A stretch of DNA of 15,864 nucleotides from an uncultured Clostridia bacterium (GTDB lineage Bacteria; Bacillota; Clostridia; Lachnospirales; Lachnospiraceae): NCBI GenBank assembly GCA_946405675.1, contig CAMJIC010000032.1:1-15864 (forward strand). Reading direction: 5' to 3'. Position numbers and translations under genes: made by a program. Shown here piece after piece: positions 5,966 to 12,921 of the stretch (its first letter is position 1; every line of letters begins with the position of its first letter). Below the pieces are notes generated by a model. It did no database searches. It was not told where the DNA came from and saw nothing but the letters and a program-made list of their open reading frames with translations.

Positions 5966-6054
5966 ATATCTGTATGATGTAATCCAGCAGGGATTGGAAT
6001 CCGGAACGGTGGGCAATGGTGACAGCGTGAGTTTTATAAAGGGAGGAGAATGAA

Positions 6055-6429
6055 ATGACAGGAGTGGAAGGCTTAGAGCGGATTGACGATAAGGCTTCTG
6101 TTGAAAATATACAGGAACTTGCGAGGGAATTTGTAAGCAAAGTAGCCCCCTTAAAAATCGTGCTTTTCGGTTCTTTTGCAAAAGGTTCATATACGGAAGA
6201 CAGTGACTACGACTTCTATCTTGTGGTTGATGATGACAGGAATATAGCAGAGGTCACAAGGGAAGCTTACAGGGCATCCATATATTTGAAAAAGAGACCT
6301 GTGGATATTGTGGTGGGCTCCAACTCAAGATTTGAAAGAAAGCGCAGGGCCAGCTATTCACAAATGATAGAAAGAGAAGTGGAGCAATATGGCATACTTC
6401 TCTATGAGCAGAATAAACAGCCCGTGTAA
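6055..6429 (+). CDS. MNT-type nucleotidyltransferase (MntA-like)
   Basis: The 124-residue protein is a minimal nucleotidyltransferase. It carries the GSx10DxD signature GSFAKGSYTEDSDYD (G39, S40, D51, D53), and the third metal-binding aspartate is in RPVDIVV (D84). In characterised HEPN-MNT toxin-antitoxin systems, the MNT protein neutralises the HEPN toxin by adding AMP groups to it; by analogy this is the antitoxin, acting in the cytoplasm. GGGAGG lies 8 bases before the ATG. The preceding ATG at 6050 is followed by a stop two codons on (ATGAAATGA). It is the first gene of a two-gene operon, with 14 bases to the next start. The codon use is AT-richer than that of typA and the aminopeptidase gene. 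Confidence 0.85.
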   Translation: MTGVEGLERIDDKASVENIQELAREFVSKVAPLKIVLFGSFAKGSYTEDSDYDFYLVVDDDRNIAEVTREAYRASIYLKKRPVDIVVGSNSRFERKRRASYSQMIEREVEQYGILLYEQNKQPV

Positions 6430-6443
6430 GGAGGGAGAGATGC

Positions 6444-6935
6444 ATGGGAAGAAAAGATGAAGGTATCGGGATTGACATTGTAGATCAGGAGAATGAGTAT
6501 AAAGCGTGGCTCTCATACTCAAAGATGGACTACGATTGCGCGGTTTATCTGAATCTTGCACCGATGTACCCGAGACCGTTGAACATCATATGTTATCATT
6601 GTCAGCAGGCGGCGGAGAAAGCCGCAAAAGCACTGGTGGTCTATTACGGTAGTCCGGGTGGGATGGCAAAAAAGCATAGTGTGGAATTCCAGTTCAATCA
6701 GATCAAGAATATATTGAAGCGGGATAAAGGAATCGATATTCCGGAGGAAATAATCACAAAGTCTGCAGAGATCTCGATGTATGCGTCAGAGCCAAGATAT
6801 CCGAATGAGCTTGTGTTAGATGAACAAGATGTGAACAGGGCTTTGCAGGACAGCAAGATGATTATGGATTGGGTAAAAAAAACGATAGAAGCACCTGGGA
6901 CTGGGGCGGAAACGGGCTATGTAACCGAACCTTGA
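6444..6935 (+). CDS. HEPN domain protein, partner of the MNT nucleotidyltransferase
   Basis: The protein has 163 residues. The HEPN (PF05168-like) helical domain covers about 18-148, with WLSYSKMDYDCAV, CYHCQQAAEKAAKALVVYYG and EPRYPNEL. The start at 6444 is supported by AAGGAGGG ending about 9 bases upstream, just after the mnt stop; the ATG at 6440 is out of frame and stops quickly. Many toxic HEPN proteins are RNases with an Rx4-6H motif. None is present here: the nearest arrangement is R44-x7-H52. Ribonuclease activity is therefore uncertain, and the pair may belong to the less understood PF05168 branch. The last 15 or so residues (APGTGAETGYVTEP) look like junction sequence, because a hemerythrin-like frame begins across the stop codon. 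Confidence 0.8.
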   Translation: MGRKDEGIGIDIVDQENEYKAWLSYSKMDYDCAVYLNLAPMYPRPLNIICYHCQQAAEKAAKALVVYYGSPGGMAKKHSVEFQFNQIKNILKRDKGIDIPEEIITKSAEISMYASEPRYPNELVLDEQDVNRALQDSKMIMDWVKKTIEAPGTGAETGYVTEP

Positions 6936-7027
6936 CCTGGGGAATCGGAGAAATAGACAAGCAAGATCATCAGTTATTTCTGAACGGATCCTTAGATAAT
7001 AACGTAGAATCATGTGTCAGGGAGTAA
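6932..7027 (+). pseudogene. Fragment of a bacteriohemerythrin-like gene
   Basis: The frame starting at TTG 6932 reads LTWGIGEIDKQDHQLFLNGS and stops at 7025-7027 after 31 residues. This resembles the N-terminus of bacterial hemerythrin domains (W...GI..ID.QH..LF), including the first ligand histidine, with one extra residue between Q and H. The rest of the roughly 130-residue domain is absent. It overlaps the HEPN stop and looks like a remnant of a resident gene. The match is short, so confidence is limited. Confidence 0.4.
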
Positions 7028-7099
7028 CACTGAATCAGGTTCCTGAAAGGCTGGACAGAGGCCTTTCAACGGGTGTATACCTTTAGAAAGGGAATTGTT

Positions 7100-7174
7100 G
7101 GTTTAGGACAGTCAGGCTCAGGACGATTTGGTTTAGGGCGATCTTGTTCAAGGTGATCCGGCTTGGAATAATAC
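7100..7174. repeat. Five degenerate 15-bp tandem repeats upstream of the aminopeptidase gene
   Basis: The units start at 7100, 7115, 7130, 7145 and 7160. The first three read GGTTTAGGACAGTCA, GGCTCAGGACGATTT and GGTTTAGGGCGATCT, and the last two are more diverged. On the reverse strand the period shows as a five-residue repeat of the type PKPNR/PEPDC. The last two units supply a promoter. Confidence 0.7.
7144..7172 (+). promoter_or_regulatory. Candidate promoter of the aminopeptidase operon
   Basis: TTGTTC (7144-7149) and AATAAT (7167-7172) are 17 bases apart, with TGG directly before the -10 (extended -10). The -35 is a weak 3/6 match and the -10 a 5/6 match. It lies wholly within the degenerate 15-bp repeats and leaves a leader of about 45 nt. 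Confidence 0.4.
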
Positions 7175-7223
7175 AGAATCGGCAAGTCCAACAGAAAAAA
7201 GACGAAGGGAGAAATTTGATTCG

Positions 7224-8651
7224 ATGGGAAAAGACAACAGGTGGACAACCTACAATGAGGAGCAGCTGTGTGAACTGCATGCGCTTGCAGAGGACTATAA
7301 GGGCTTTATGTCAACTGTGAAGACTGAGCGGGAAGCGGTCTGTGAGGTTGTGAAACGGGTACAGGCGGCGGGCTACCGCAGCCTTGACGAGGTCGTGGCG
7401 AAGGGGGAGTCTCTGAAAGCCGGAGATAAGGTCTATGCCGTCTGGATGAAGAAGACAATGGTTTTGTTCACGGTGGGCACGCAGCCGATTGAGAAGGGGC
7501 TGCGGATCCTTGGCGCGCACATTGATTCCCCGCGCCTGGATCTGAAACAGGTGCCGTTGTATGAGAATACGGAGATGGCATTTTTCGATACGCATTATTA
7601 TGGCGGCGTGAAGAAGTATCAGTGGACGACGATTCCGCTCGCGATCCATGGCGTGGTGGCGAAGAAGGACGGCACGGTTGTGGATGTGCGGATCGGTGAG
7701 GAAGAGAATGATCCCGTGTTCTGCGTCACGGATCTGCTGATCCATTTATCCAAGGATCAGATGGCAAAGACGCTTGGGGATGCCATCACGGGAGAGAACC
7801 TGGATGTGCTGATCGCGTCAAAGCCTCTTGTGATCGGAACAGACACAAAGAAGGACGCGGAGAAAGACGCAGAGGGTGCAGAAGCCAAAGAACTGGTGAA
7901 GAAAAATGTGCTGGCGATCCTGAAGGAAAAGTATGGGATGGAGGAGGACGACTTCCTCTCTGCGGAGCTTGAGATCGTTCCGGCGGGCAAGGCGCGCGAT
8001 ATGGGACTTGACCGCAGCATGATTGCCTGCTACGGGCAGGATGACAGAGTATGTGCATTTACCTCCCTGGATGCCTTCCTCAAGGTGGAGAACCCGGAAG
8101 TTACTGCCTGCTGCCTGCTGACAGATAAGGAAGAGATCGGATCCGTCGGAGCGACCGGCGCGCAGAGCCGTTTCTTTGAAAATGCGGTTGCTGAGCTGAT
8201 GGATCGCTGCGGCCAGTATTCCGAGCTTGGCCTTCGCAGGGCACTGGCTTCCTCAAGGATGCTGTCTTCGGACGTGTCGGCTGCCTTCGATCCGCTGTAC
8301 GCGGAGGCATATGAGAAGAAAAACGCAGCCTTCTTCGGACATGGGATCGTATATAATAAGTATACCGGGTCGCGCGGAAAATCCGGGAGCAATGATGCGA
8401 ATGCCGAGTACTTTGCCTGGGTGCGCCGTGCGATGGATGATGCAGGGGTTGCCTTCCAGACGGCGGAGCTTGGAAAGGTCGATATCGGCGGAGGCGGAAC
8501 CATTGCCTATATCAGCGCCCTGTATGGCATGGATGTGGTAGACGCAGGGATCGCTGTGCTGAACATGCATGCGCCGATGGAGGTGACGAGCAAGTCAGAC
8601 CTGTATGAGGCGAGGAACGCTTATGTGGCATTCCTGACTGCACAAGCGTAA
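7224..8651 (+). CDS. apeA: M18 family aminopeptidase 1
   Basis: The 475-residue protein is a zinc-dependent aminopeptidase of peptidase family M18 that trims N-terminal residues from peptides in the cytoplasm. Family motifs are AHIDSPRLDLK (H99, metal ligand), DDRVCAF, DKEEIGSVGATG (D301, E303, E304: catalytic and metal-binding region), NKYTGSRGKSGSNDANAEY and GGGGTI. Length and motifs fit the ApeA (type 1) branch better than ApeB. AAGGGAG about 12 bases upstream is slightly distant. A short repetitive insert, KKDAEKDAEGAEAKE (about 210-224), lies in a loop before the LVKKNVLAIL helix and is not expected in relatives. Its stop overlaps an ATG (TAATG) of the downstream frame, and it probably heads a four-gene operon. 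Confidence 0.93.
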   Translation: MGKDNRWTTYNEEQLCELHALAEDYKGFMSTVKTEREAVCEVVKRVQAAGYRSLDEVVAKGESLKAGDKVYAVWMKKTMVLFTVGTQPIEKGLRILGAHIDSPRLDLKQVPLYENTEMAFFDTHYYGGVKKYQWTTIPLAIHGVVAKKDGTVVDVRIGEEENDPVFCVTDLLIHLSKDQMAKTLGDAITGENLDVLIASKPLVIGTDTKKDAEKDAEGAEAKELVKKNVLAILKEKYGMEEDDFLSAELEIVPAGKARDMGLDRSMIACYGQDDRVCAFTSLDAFLKVENPEVTACCLLTDKEEIGSVGATGAQSRFFENAVAELMDRCGQYSELGLRRALASSRMLSSDVSAAFDPLYAEAYEKKNAAFFGHGIVYNKYTGSRGKSGSNDANAEYFAWVRRAMDDAGVAFQTAELGKVDIGGGGTIAYISALYGMDVVDAGIAVLNMHAPMEVTSKSDLYEARNAYVAFLTAQA

Positions 8652-8686
8652 TGGCGGAAGTCAGCGGACGGGGAGGCCGGCAGCAG

Positions 8687-10708
8687 ATGGAGAAGGCGGG
8701 CTTGAGAAACAGGCGTTGTATCCTAATCGCACCGGCCGTGGTGCTTACACTGCTTCGCATATGGCTCGCCATGCGGACACCGTTGTTTTTACAGGCGAAT
8801 GCGTTATATGATGACTGGCTGCAGGTGAAGTATGCGTTAAGCATCCTTCAGGGAAACTGGCTGGGGGACTTTTGTTCGACCACCTATGCGAAAACGGTTT
8901 CCTATCCCCTGCTGCTTTGCCTGAACTTTATTGCAGGGATCCCGTATTCCTTTGGGCTGATCTGCAGCTATGTCATTGCATGCCTGCTGGCAGTTCTGGC
9001 TTTGCATAAATTCCTGAAAAGCCGCGTATTCTCTGTGCTCCTTTATCTGTTTCTTCTGTACTCTCCGGTCATGTTCCATGAGGAAAATGTCCAGAAGGTG
9101 TACAGGGGCGGTTATATCGTTGTCTTCGCGCTCCTGGTCACTGCATCCGCTGCCGCATTGCTTTACGAGTGCAGAAACCCGGGAGATGGCGTGTCGAAGC
9201 GCGGAGATGCCGGATCGAATCCAGGAGATGCCGGATCGAATCCAGAGGATGCCGGATCGAATCCAGAAGATGCCGGATCGAATCCAGAAGATGCCGGATC
9301 GAATCCAGAAGATGTCGGATCGAAGCCCGGAGATGCCGGATCGGGATTCGCAGATACAGGTTCCCCAATACGCAGAATGGCCGGATGGTCCATCCTGGGC
9401 GTATTCGCGTATCCTGTGTTCTGGTACCTGAAGGAGGATTCTGTCTGGATCCTCCCGTTTGTGGCTGTTGTGACCGGATGCGCCGTGATCGAAGTGATCT
9501 GGCTTTTTCATGCTGTGGCTGTCCGCCGGAAGGAGGAAGGTTCCAGGACACGAAGGCCGGAGGCAGGGAATCTGGCGGAAGCGAAGGCAGACCGTCAGAC
9601 AGAAGACAGCTGTGCGGCCTGCATGCCGCAGGATTTGTCTGACCGAAGGGACGACGGCCACCATATCGCGGGCGCGGGGGAGATCGCGGTGCGGCTGATT
9701 CTGTTGCTGCTTCCCCTCATTTCCCTTGCAGCCGCTGCACTGGTCTACCGTCAGGTGAACGGAAGCCGGTATGGGCTTTATGAGATCACGGATCGATCAG
9801 GATCGAACTACCAGAAGGTCATCCAGGATCTGATTGTCATTGAAGATCCCGGGATCGGTGAGACATGGGTGACCAGAGACATGATCCACAGAGCCTGCGA
9901 TGCGAGTCCGACGCTGAAGAGCATTGAACCGCAGATTTTTGAAAGAATGAATCTGTGGCTTGGTGACCTGGAAACAATCGGTGACCTTTTTGTCTGGATT
10001 TTGCGGGAGGCGGTCGACAGCGCGGGAATCTACGCACAGGGAAGCCAGGCTGTGGAGGCATTTTACGGGAAAATCGATTCGGAGCTTCAGGCTGCGTTCG
10101 CGGACGGCACCCTGAAGCGCAATACGGAGCGGATCTATATCTCCCCGGTAGCGCGGGGCTATACGGTTCCGGAATTCCTGGAGTACTGCAAGGGACGCAT
10201 GCGCGGCGTGGCTAAAGCGCTGATCCTGTATAGCGAGAACGCCACTGAGGTGAAGAGTGCAGCAGGAACCTATCCGGACATTGCTGTCATGTCACAGCTC
10301 ACGAATTCGGAATTTGTGTGGCAGGATACCCATAGCAGTCTGGATGATGCCATGCTTCGGATCGTAGACATCGACCGCGGGATCGTCTCATTTTACAAAA
10401 AGACAGGACTGGCGGCCTTTTTTGCAGGCTTTGCAGGGATCCTGTTCTTTGCGGTCCTGACAGTCATCCGGCTCATAAAGAGGAGCTGCAGCCGGGAGGA
10501 TTCACGGCTTCTTGTCGTCCTGATCGGCATGGGCGGATCCGTGGCAGCCCTGATCCTTGGGGTATTGTGGTTCGGCAATTTCCTTGAAATGCGAAAAATA
10601 TATGATTATCTGAGTGCCGCGGTGCCGCTGATCCATATCATGGAAATGACAGGGATCTTCATGATCTGCCGGGAACTTTGCCAGCGGTTTGGCCCGGGTC
10701 ACAGGTGA
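8687..10708 (+). CDS. Large polytopic membrane protein, possibly GT-C-like
   Basis: The protein has 673 residues from the ATG at 8687, chosen over the ATG at 8651 because GGGGAGG lies 10 bases before it. Hydrophobic segments include about 10-28, several between 70 and 150, two around 230-280, one near 345-365, and three in the last 120 residues. A hydrophilic, probably extracytoplasmic domain (about 370-570) separates the last group. The first loop, TPLFLQANALYDDWLQVKYA, carries a DD pair, which in GT-C glycosyltransferases (lipid-linked sugar donors) sits in the first external loop; this is the only hint of function. Two low-complexity inserts are present: eight seven-residue repeats at 166-221 (DAGSNPE type) and a charged stretch near 285-335. 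I do not recognise the family with certainty. It is cotranscribed with the aminopeptidase and the cyclase. Confidence 0.75.
   Translation: MEKAGLRNRRCILIAPAVVLTLLRIWLAMRTPLFLQANALYDDWLQVKYALSILQGNWLGDFCSTTYAKTVSYPLLLCLNFIAGIPYSFGLICSYVIACLLAVLALHKFLKSRVFSVLLYLFLLYSPVMFHEENVQKVYRGGYIVVFALLVTASAAALLYECRNPGDGVSKRGDAGSNPGDAGSNPEDAGSNPEDAGSNPEDAGSNPEDVGSKPGDAGSGFADTGSPIRRMAGWSILGVFAYPVFWYLKEDSVWILPFVAVVTGCAVIEVIWLFHAVAVRRKEEGSRTRRPEAGNLAEAKADRQTEDSCAACMPQDLSDRRDDGHHIAGAGEIAVRLILLLLPLISLAAAALVYRQVNGSRYGLYEITDRSGSNYQKVIQDLIVIEDPGIGETWVTRDMIHRACDASPTLKSIEPQIFERMNLWLGDLETIGDLFVWILREAVDSAGIYAQGSQAVEAFYGKIDSELQAAFADGTLKRNTERIYISPVARGYTVPEFLEYCKGRMRGVAKALILYSENATEVKSAAGTYPDIAVMSQLTNSEFVWQDTHSSLDDAMLRIVDIDRGIVSFYKKTGLAAFFAGFAGILFFAVLTVIRLIKRSCSREDSRLLVVLIGMGGSVAALILGVLWFGNFLEMRKIYDYLSAAVPLIHIMEMTGIFMICRELCQRFGPGHR
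9182..9349 (+). repeat. Eight 21-bp tandem repeats coding for DAGSNPE-type heptapeptides
   Basis: Eight consecutive 21-bp units begin at 9182, and a partial unit follows. The central units (9203-9307) differ at only one or two bases; the outer ones are more diverged, as expected when an array grows from its centre. The encoded units run GDGVSKR, GDAGSNP (twice), EDAGSNP (three times), EDVGSKP, GDAGSGF. No unit holds a stop in any frame, so long spurious frames cover the array on both strands. Confidence 0.95.
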
Positions 10709-10767
10709 TTACGAATTGTGACAGGAATCATGGATACTTTTGAAATCCCGGACGAAAGGGAGGTTTG

Positions 10768-12825
10768 ATGGAGACCAGGAAAAAACGGATCGGATTTGTA
10801 ATTGGGAATTATCATACAGACCATCCAAGCCGGCTGGTTTATACGATATGGGAGCTGCTTCGGGATGAGGATGTGGAGCTGCAGGTCTTTCTGGGAACGG
10901 AGAGCGCCAGCTTCATGAAGGACTTTGTCATGCGCTCCAACCTCTTTGATTACCAGTATGCCTCTTTGTGCGGGTACAGTGAGTATGAGAAGCTGGATGT
11001 TCTGATCGTATCGGCCGGAACGCTTTCCATCTACCAGAATGAGATTCCCCTGGAGGAGTTTCTGCGGCATACGCCGAACATCCCGACGATCCTGATGGAG
11101 ACGGATCATGTGCATGGGGACGGGATCAGCCTGATCGCGGATAACCGGCAGGGGCTGGCCAGCTGTGTGGAGCATCTGATCACGGTGCACGGGATGCGCC
11201 GGATCGGGTTTGTCTCCGGGCCGAAAAATAACCGGGACGCGGAGGAGCGGTTTGCCGGCTACATGGATATGCTCCGGAAATATGAGATTCCCTTCCGTGA
11301 GGAGTATGTCGCCCAGGGAGATTATTCAGAGCATGTGGATGAGAGCGTGGAGCAGCTGCTGGACCGTGCGCCCGAGCTGGAGGCCATCGTTTCCGCCAAT
11401 GATGAGATGGCGGTATCGATCTACCGGGTCCTGGCCAGGCGGAACCTTGTGGTCGGAAAGGACATTGCTGTCACCGGGTTTGATGACATGCTGATGGCCC
11501 GGTATATGGACCCGCCCCTGACGACAGCGAGGCAGGACTATGATGCATTTTCCCATGCCGCGGTAGACAGCGCCCTGAAGATGCTGCGCGGAGAGAAAGC
11601 ATTTTCAAAGAGGATTCCTGTCCCGTTTATCCGCCGCTGCTCCTGCGGGTGCGAGAAGGCTCCTGACCTGGAGGAGCAGCCAATGAGCCCCGGGCAGGAG
11701 GAGCTTTTGAAGAACATGAAGCGCAGCAGGGAGTACCAGCTGAATTCCTGGATCGGGTCTCTGCTGAACCGGGAGATGCTGCTTGAGGTGGATGACCCGA
11801 AGCAGTTTTTCACCTCCCTGGGCTCCTTCATGGCATACCTGGGAACTCCGGCTTCCTATCTGTGCCTGTTTGAGCACCCATTAATGGTGAAGCGGGGCAC
11901 GATCCCGGATTTCCCGGAGAAAATATTTGTGTGCATGCGCCAGAGGGGGCAGGAATATGAAGGATATGACTGGGATGAGGCACCGGTGCTTTACCGGAAC
12001 AATCCTTCGGAGGCCACGCCTTACGGTGCCATGGCCAGCGGCATGACCTTTCTGTTGTTTGATGAGGAGTATCAGTATGGCGTACTGAATGCGATGATCG
12101 AGCCGGATAAGATTGATTTCTGCTACATGCTGTCGCTGGATATCGGGACGAGCCTCAGGTATATGGATCTTTGGGCGCAGCAGAAGCGCTACCGGGCGGA
12201 GCTTCAGGCGCTGGCAAGGACGGATGCCCTGACCGGGCTGAATAATCGTGCCGGCGTGATCCATGAGAGGGCACAGATGATCGGAAGGCGGTCCCGCAGG
12301 GCAGGCGTGATCCTGGCAGACCTGGATCACCTGAAGCAGATCAATGACCGGTTTGGGCATCAGGCAGGAGACATGGCACTGAAGGCAGCCGCAGATATCC
12401 TGCGTGAGGTGGTCAGGGAAGCAGGAGCCGGAAGCTTCCAGCCGGGTCAGGGAAACGATACGAATGCAGAGAGTTTCCAGCCTCATCCGGAAAATGGCGG
12501 TGCGAGAGTGCAGGAAAATGACAAAAATGCGGAGGGCGCGCCGAGGCAGATCCTGGGAAGGTTCGGCGGCGACGAATTCATTTCCTACTGCGTGGATATG
12601 ACCTCAGAGCAGATCGCAGCCCAGCTCACACGGATCCGCGAATTATGTGACCGGTTCAATGAGAGCTCTGACCTGCCGTACTATGTGGAGATATCAGCCG
12701 GGTTTGCGGTTGGAAAGGTGCGGAGGATCGAGGACTGGGAGAAGCTGGTCGAGCGTGCGGACGCGCAGCTGTATGAGGCCAAGAAGACGAGAAGAGAGTT
12801 TGTGGTGAGAGGCAGGCAGCCTTGA
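10768..12825 (+). CDS. Diguanylate cyclase with N-terminal LacI-type sugar-binding sensor
   Basis: The protein has 686 residues counted from a TTG at 10765; the ATG at 10768 (685 residues) is the likely start, after AAAGGGAGG. Residues about 5-290 form a periplasmic-binding-protein-like domain of the LacI/GalR type (RIGFVIGNYHTDHPSRLVYT, ITVHGMRRIGFVSGP, EAIVSANDEMAVSIYRVLA, VTGFDD) with no DNA-binding helix-turn-helix and no signal peptide, so it acts in the cytoplasm. Residues about 310-475 are a spacer, possibly GAF-like. The GGDEF domain starts at TDALTGLNNRAG (D486) and has ADLDHLKQINDRFGH (D518) and an intact GGDEF (600-604). An insert of about 44 residues (551-594) splits the domain, and the inhibitory RxxD site is absent (APRQ instead). 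It likely makes cyclic di-GMP in response to a sugar. It lies 59 bases after the membrane protein gene. Confidence 0.9.
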   Translation: METRKKRIGFVIGNYHTDHPSRLVYTIWELLRDEDVELQVFLGTESASFMKDFVMRSNLFDYQYASLCGYSEYEKLDVLIVSAGTLSIYQNEIPLEEFLRHTPNIPTILMETDHVHGDGISLIADNRQGLASCVEHLITVHGMRRIGFVSGPKNNRDAEERFAGYMDMLRKYEIPFREEYVAQGDYSEHVDESVEQLLDRAPELEAIVSANDEMAVSIYRVLARRNLVVGKDIAVTGFDDMLMARYMDPPLTTARQDYDAFSHAAVDSALKMLRGEKAFSKRIPVPFIRRCSCGCEKAPDLEEQPMSPGQEELLKNMKRSREYQLNSWIGSLLNREMLLEVDDPKQFFTSLGSFMAYLGTPASYLCLFEHPLMVKRGTIPDFPEKIFVCMRQRGQEYEGYDWDEAPVLYRNNPSEATPYGAMASGMTFLLFDEEYQYGVLNAMIEPDKIDFCYMLSLDIGTSLRYMDLWAQQKRYRAELQALARTDALTGLNNRAGVIHERAQMIGRRSRRAGVILADLDHLKQINDRFGHQAGDMALKAAADILREVVREAGAGSFQPGQGNDTNAESFQPHPENGGARVQENDKNAEGAPRQILGRFGGDEFISYCVDMTSEQIAAQLTRIRELCDRFNESSDLPYYVEISAGFAVGKVRRIEDWEKLVERADAQLYEAKKTRREFVVRGRQP

Positions 12826-12921
12826 GCGAGGCTGCATACCACATGCCACCCGGCGGGGCAGTCAGCAGGTGAGGCCTGTAACGGAGTAACAGCTTGTAAC
12901 TGAGGAATAGGGAGAACAGTC

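Larger units (their letters stand above)
5708..6054. other. Spacer between typA and the MNT/HEPN pair
   Basis: No gene is supported in these 347 bases. They hold the large hairpin at 5783-5834 and the extended -10 promoter at 5957-5965. A short GTTCAGCAGTTACA (near 5722-5735) faintly recalls the GTAACTGTTC palindromes but is too diverged to call a copy. Confidence 0.7.

Noticed and set aside
7045..7067. GAAAGGC/GCCTTTC hairpin before the aminopeptidase operon
   Set aside because: Seven-base stem without a T-run; not enough for a terminator.
8651..8686. ATG at 8651 (TAATG overlap) as start of the membrane protein
   Set aside because: Possible by coupling, but the ATG at 8687 has a strong GGGGAGG at good spacing and starts closer to the first membrane segment.
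9182..9349. CRISPR array
   Set aside because: The repeats are directly adjacent with no spacers and keep the coding frame.
8837..9664. Minus-strand 275-residue ORF and other frames over the 21-bp array
   Set aside because: The repeat unit has no stop in any frame, so long spurious ORFs arise on both strands.
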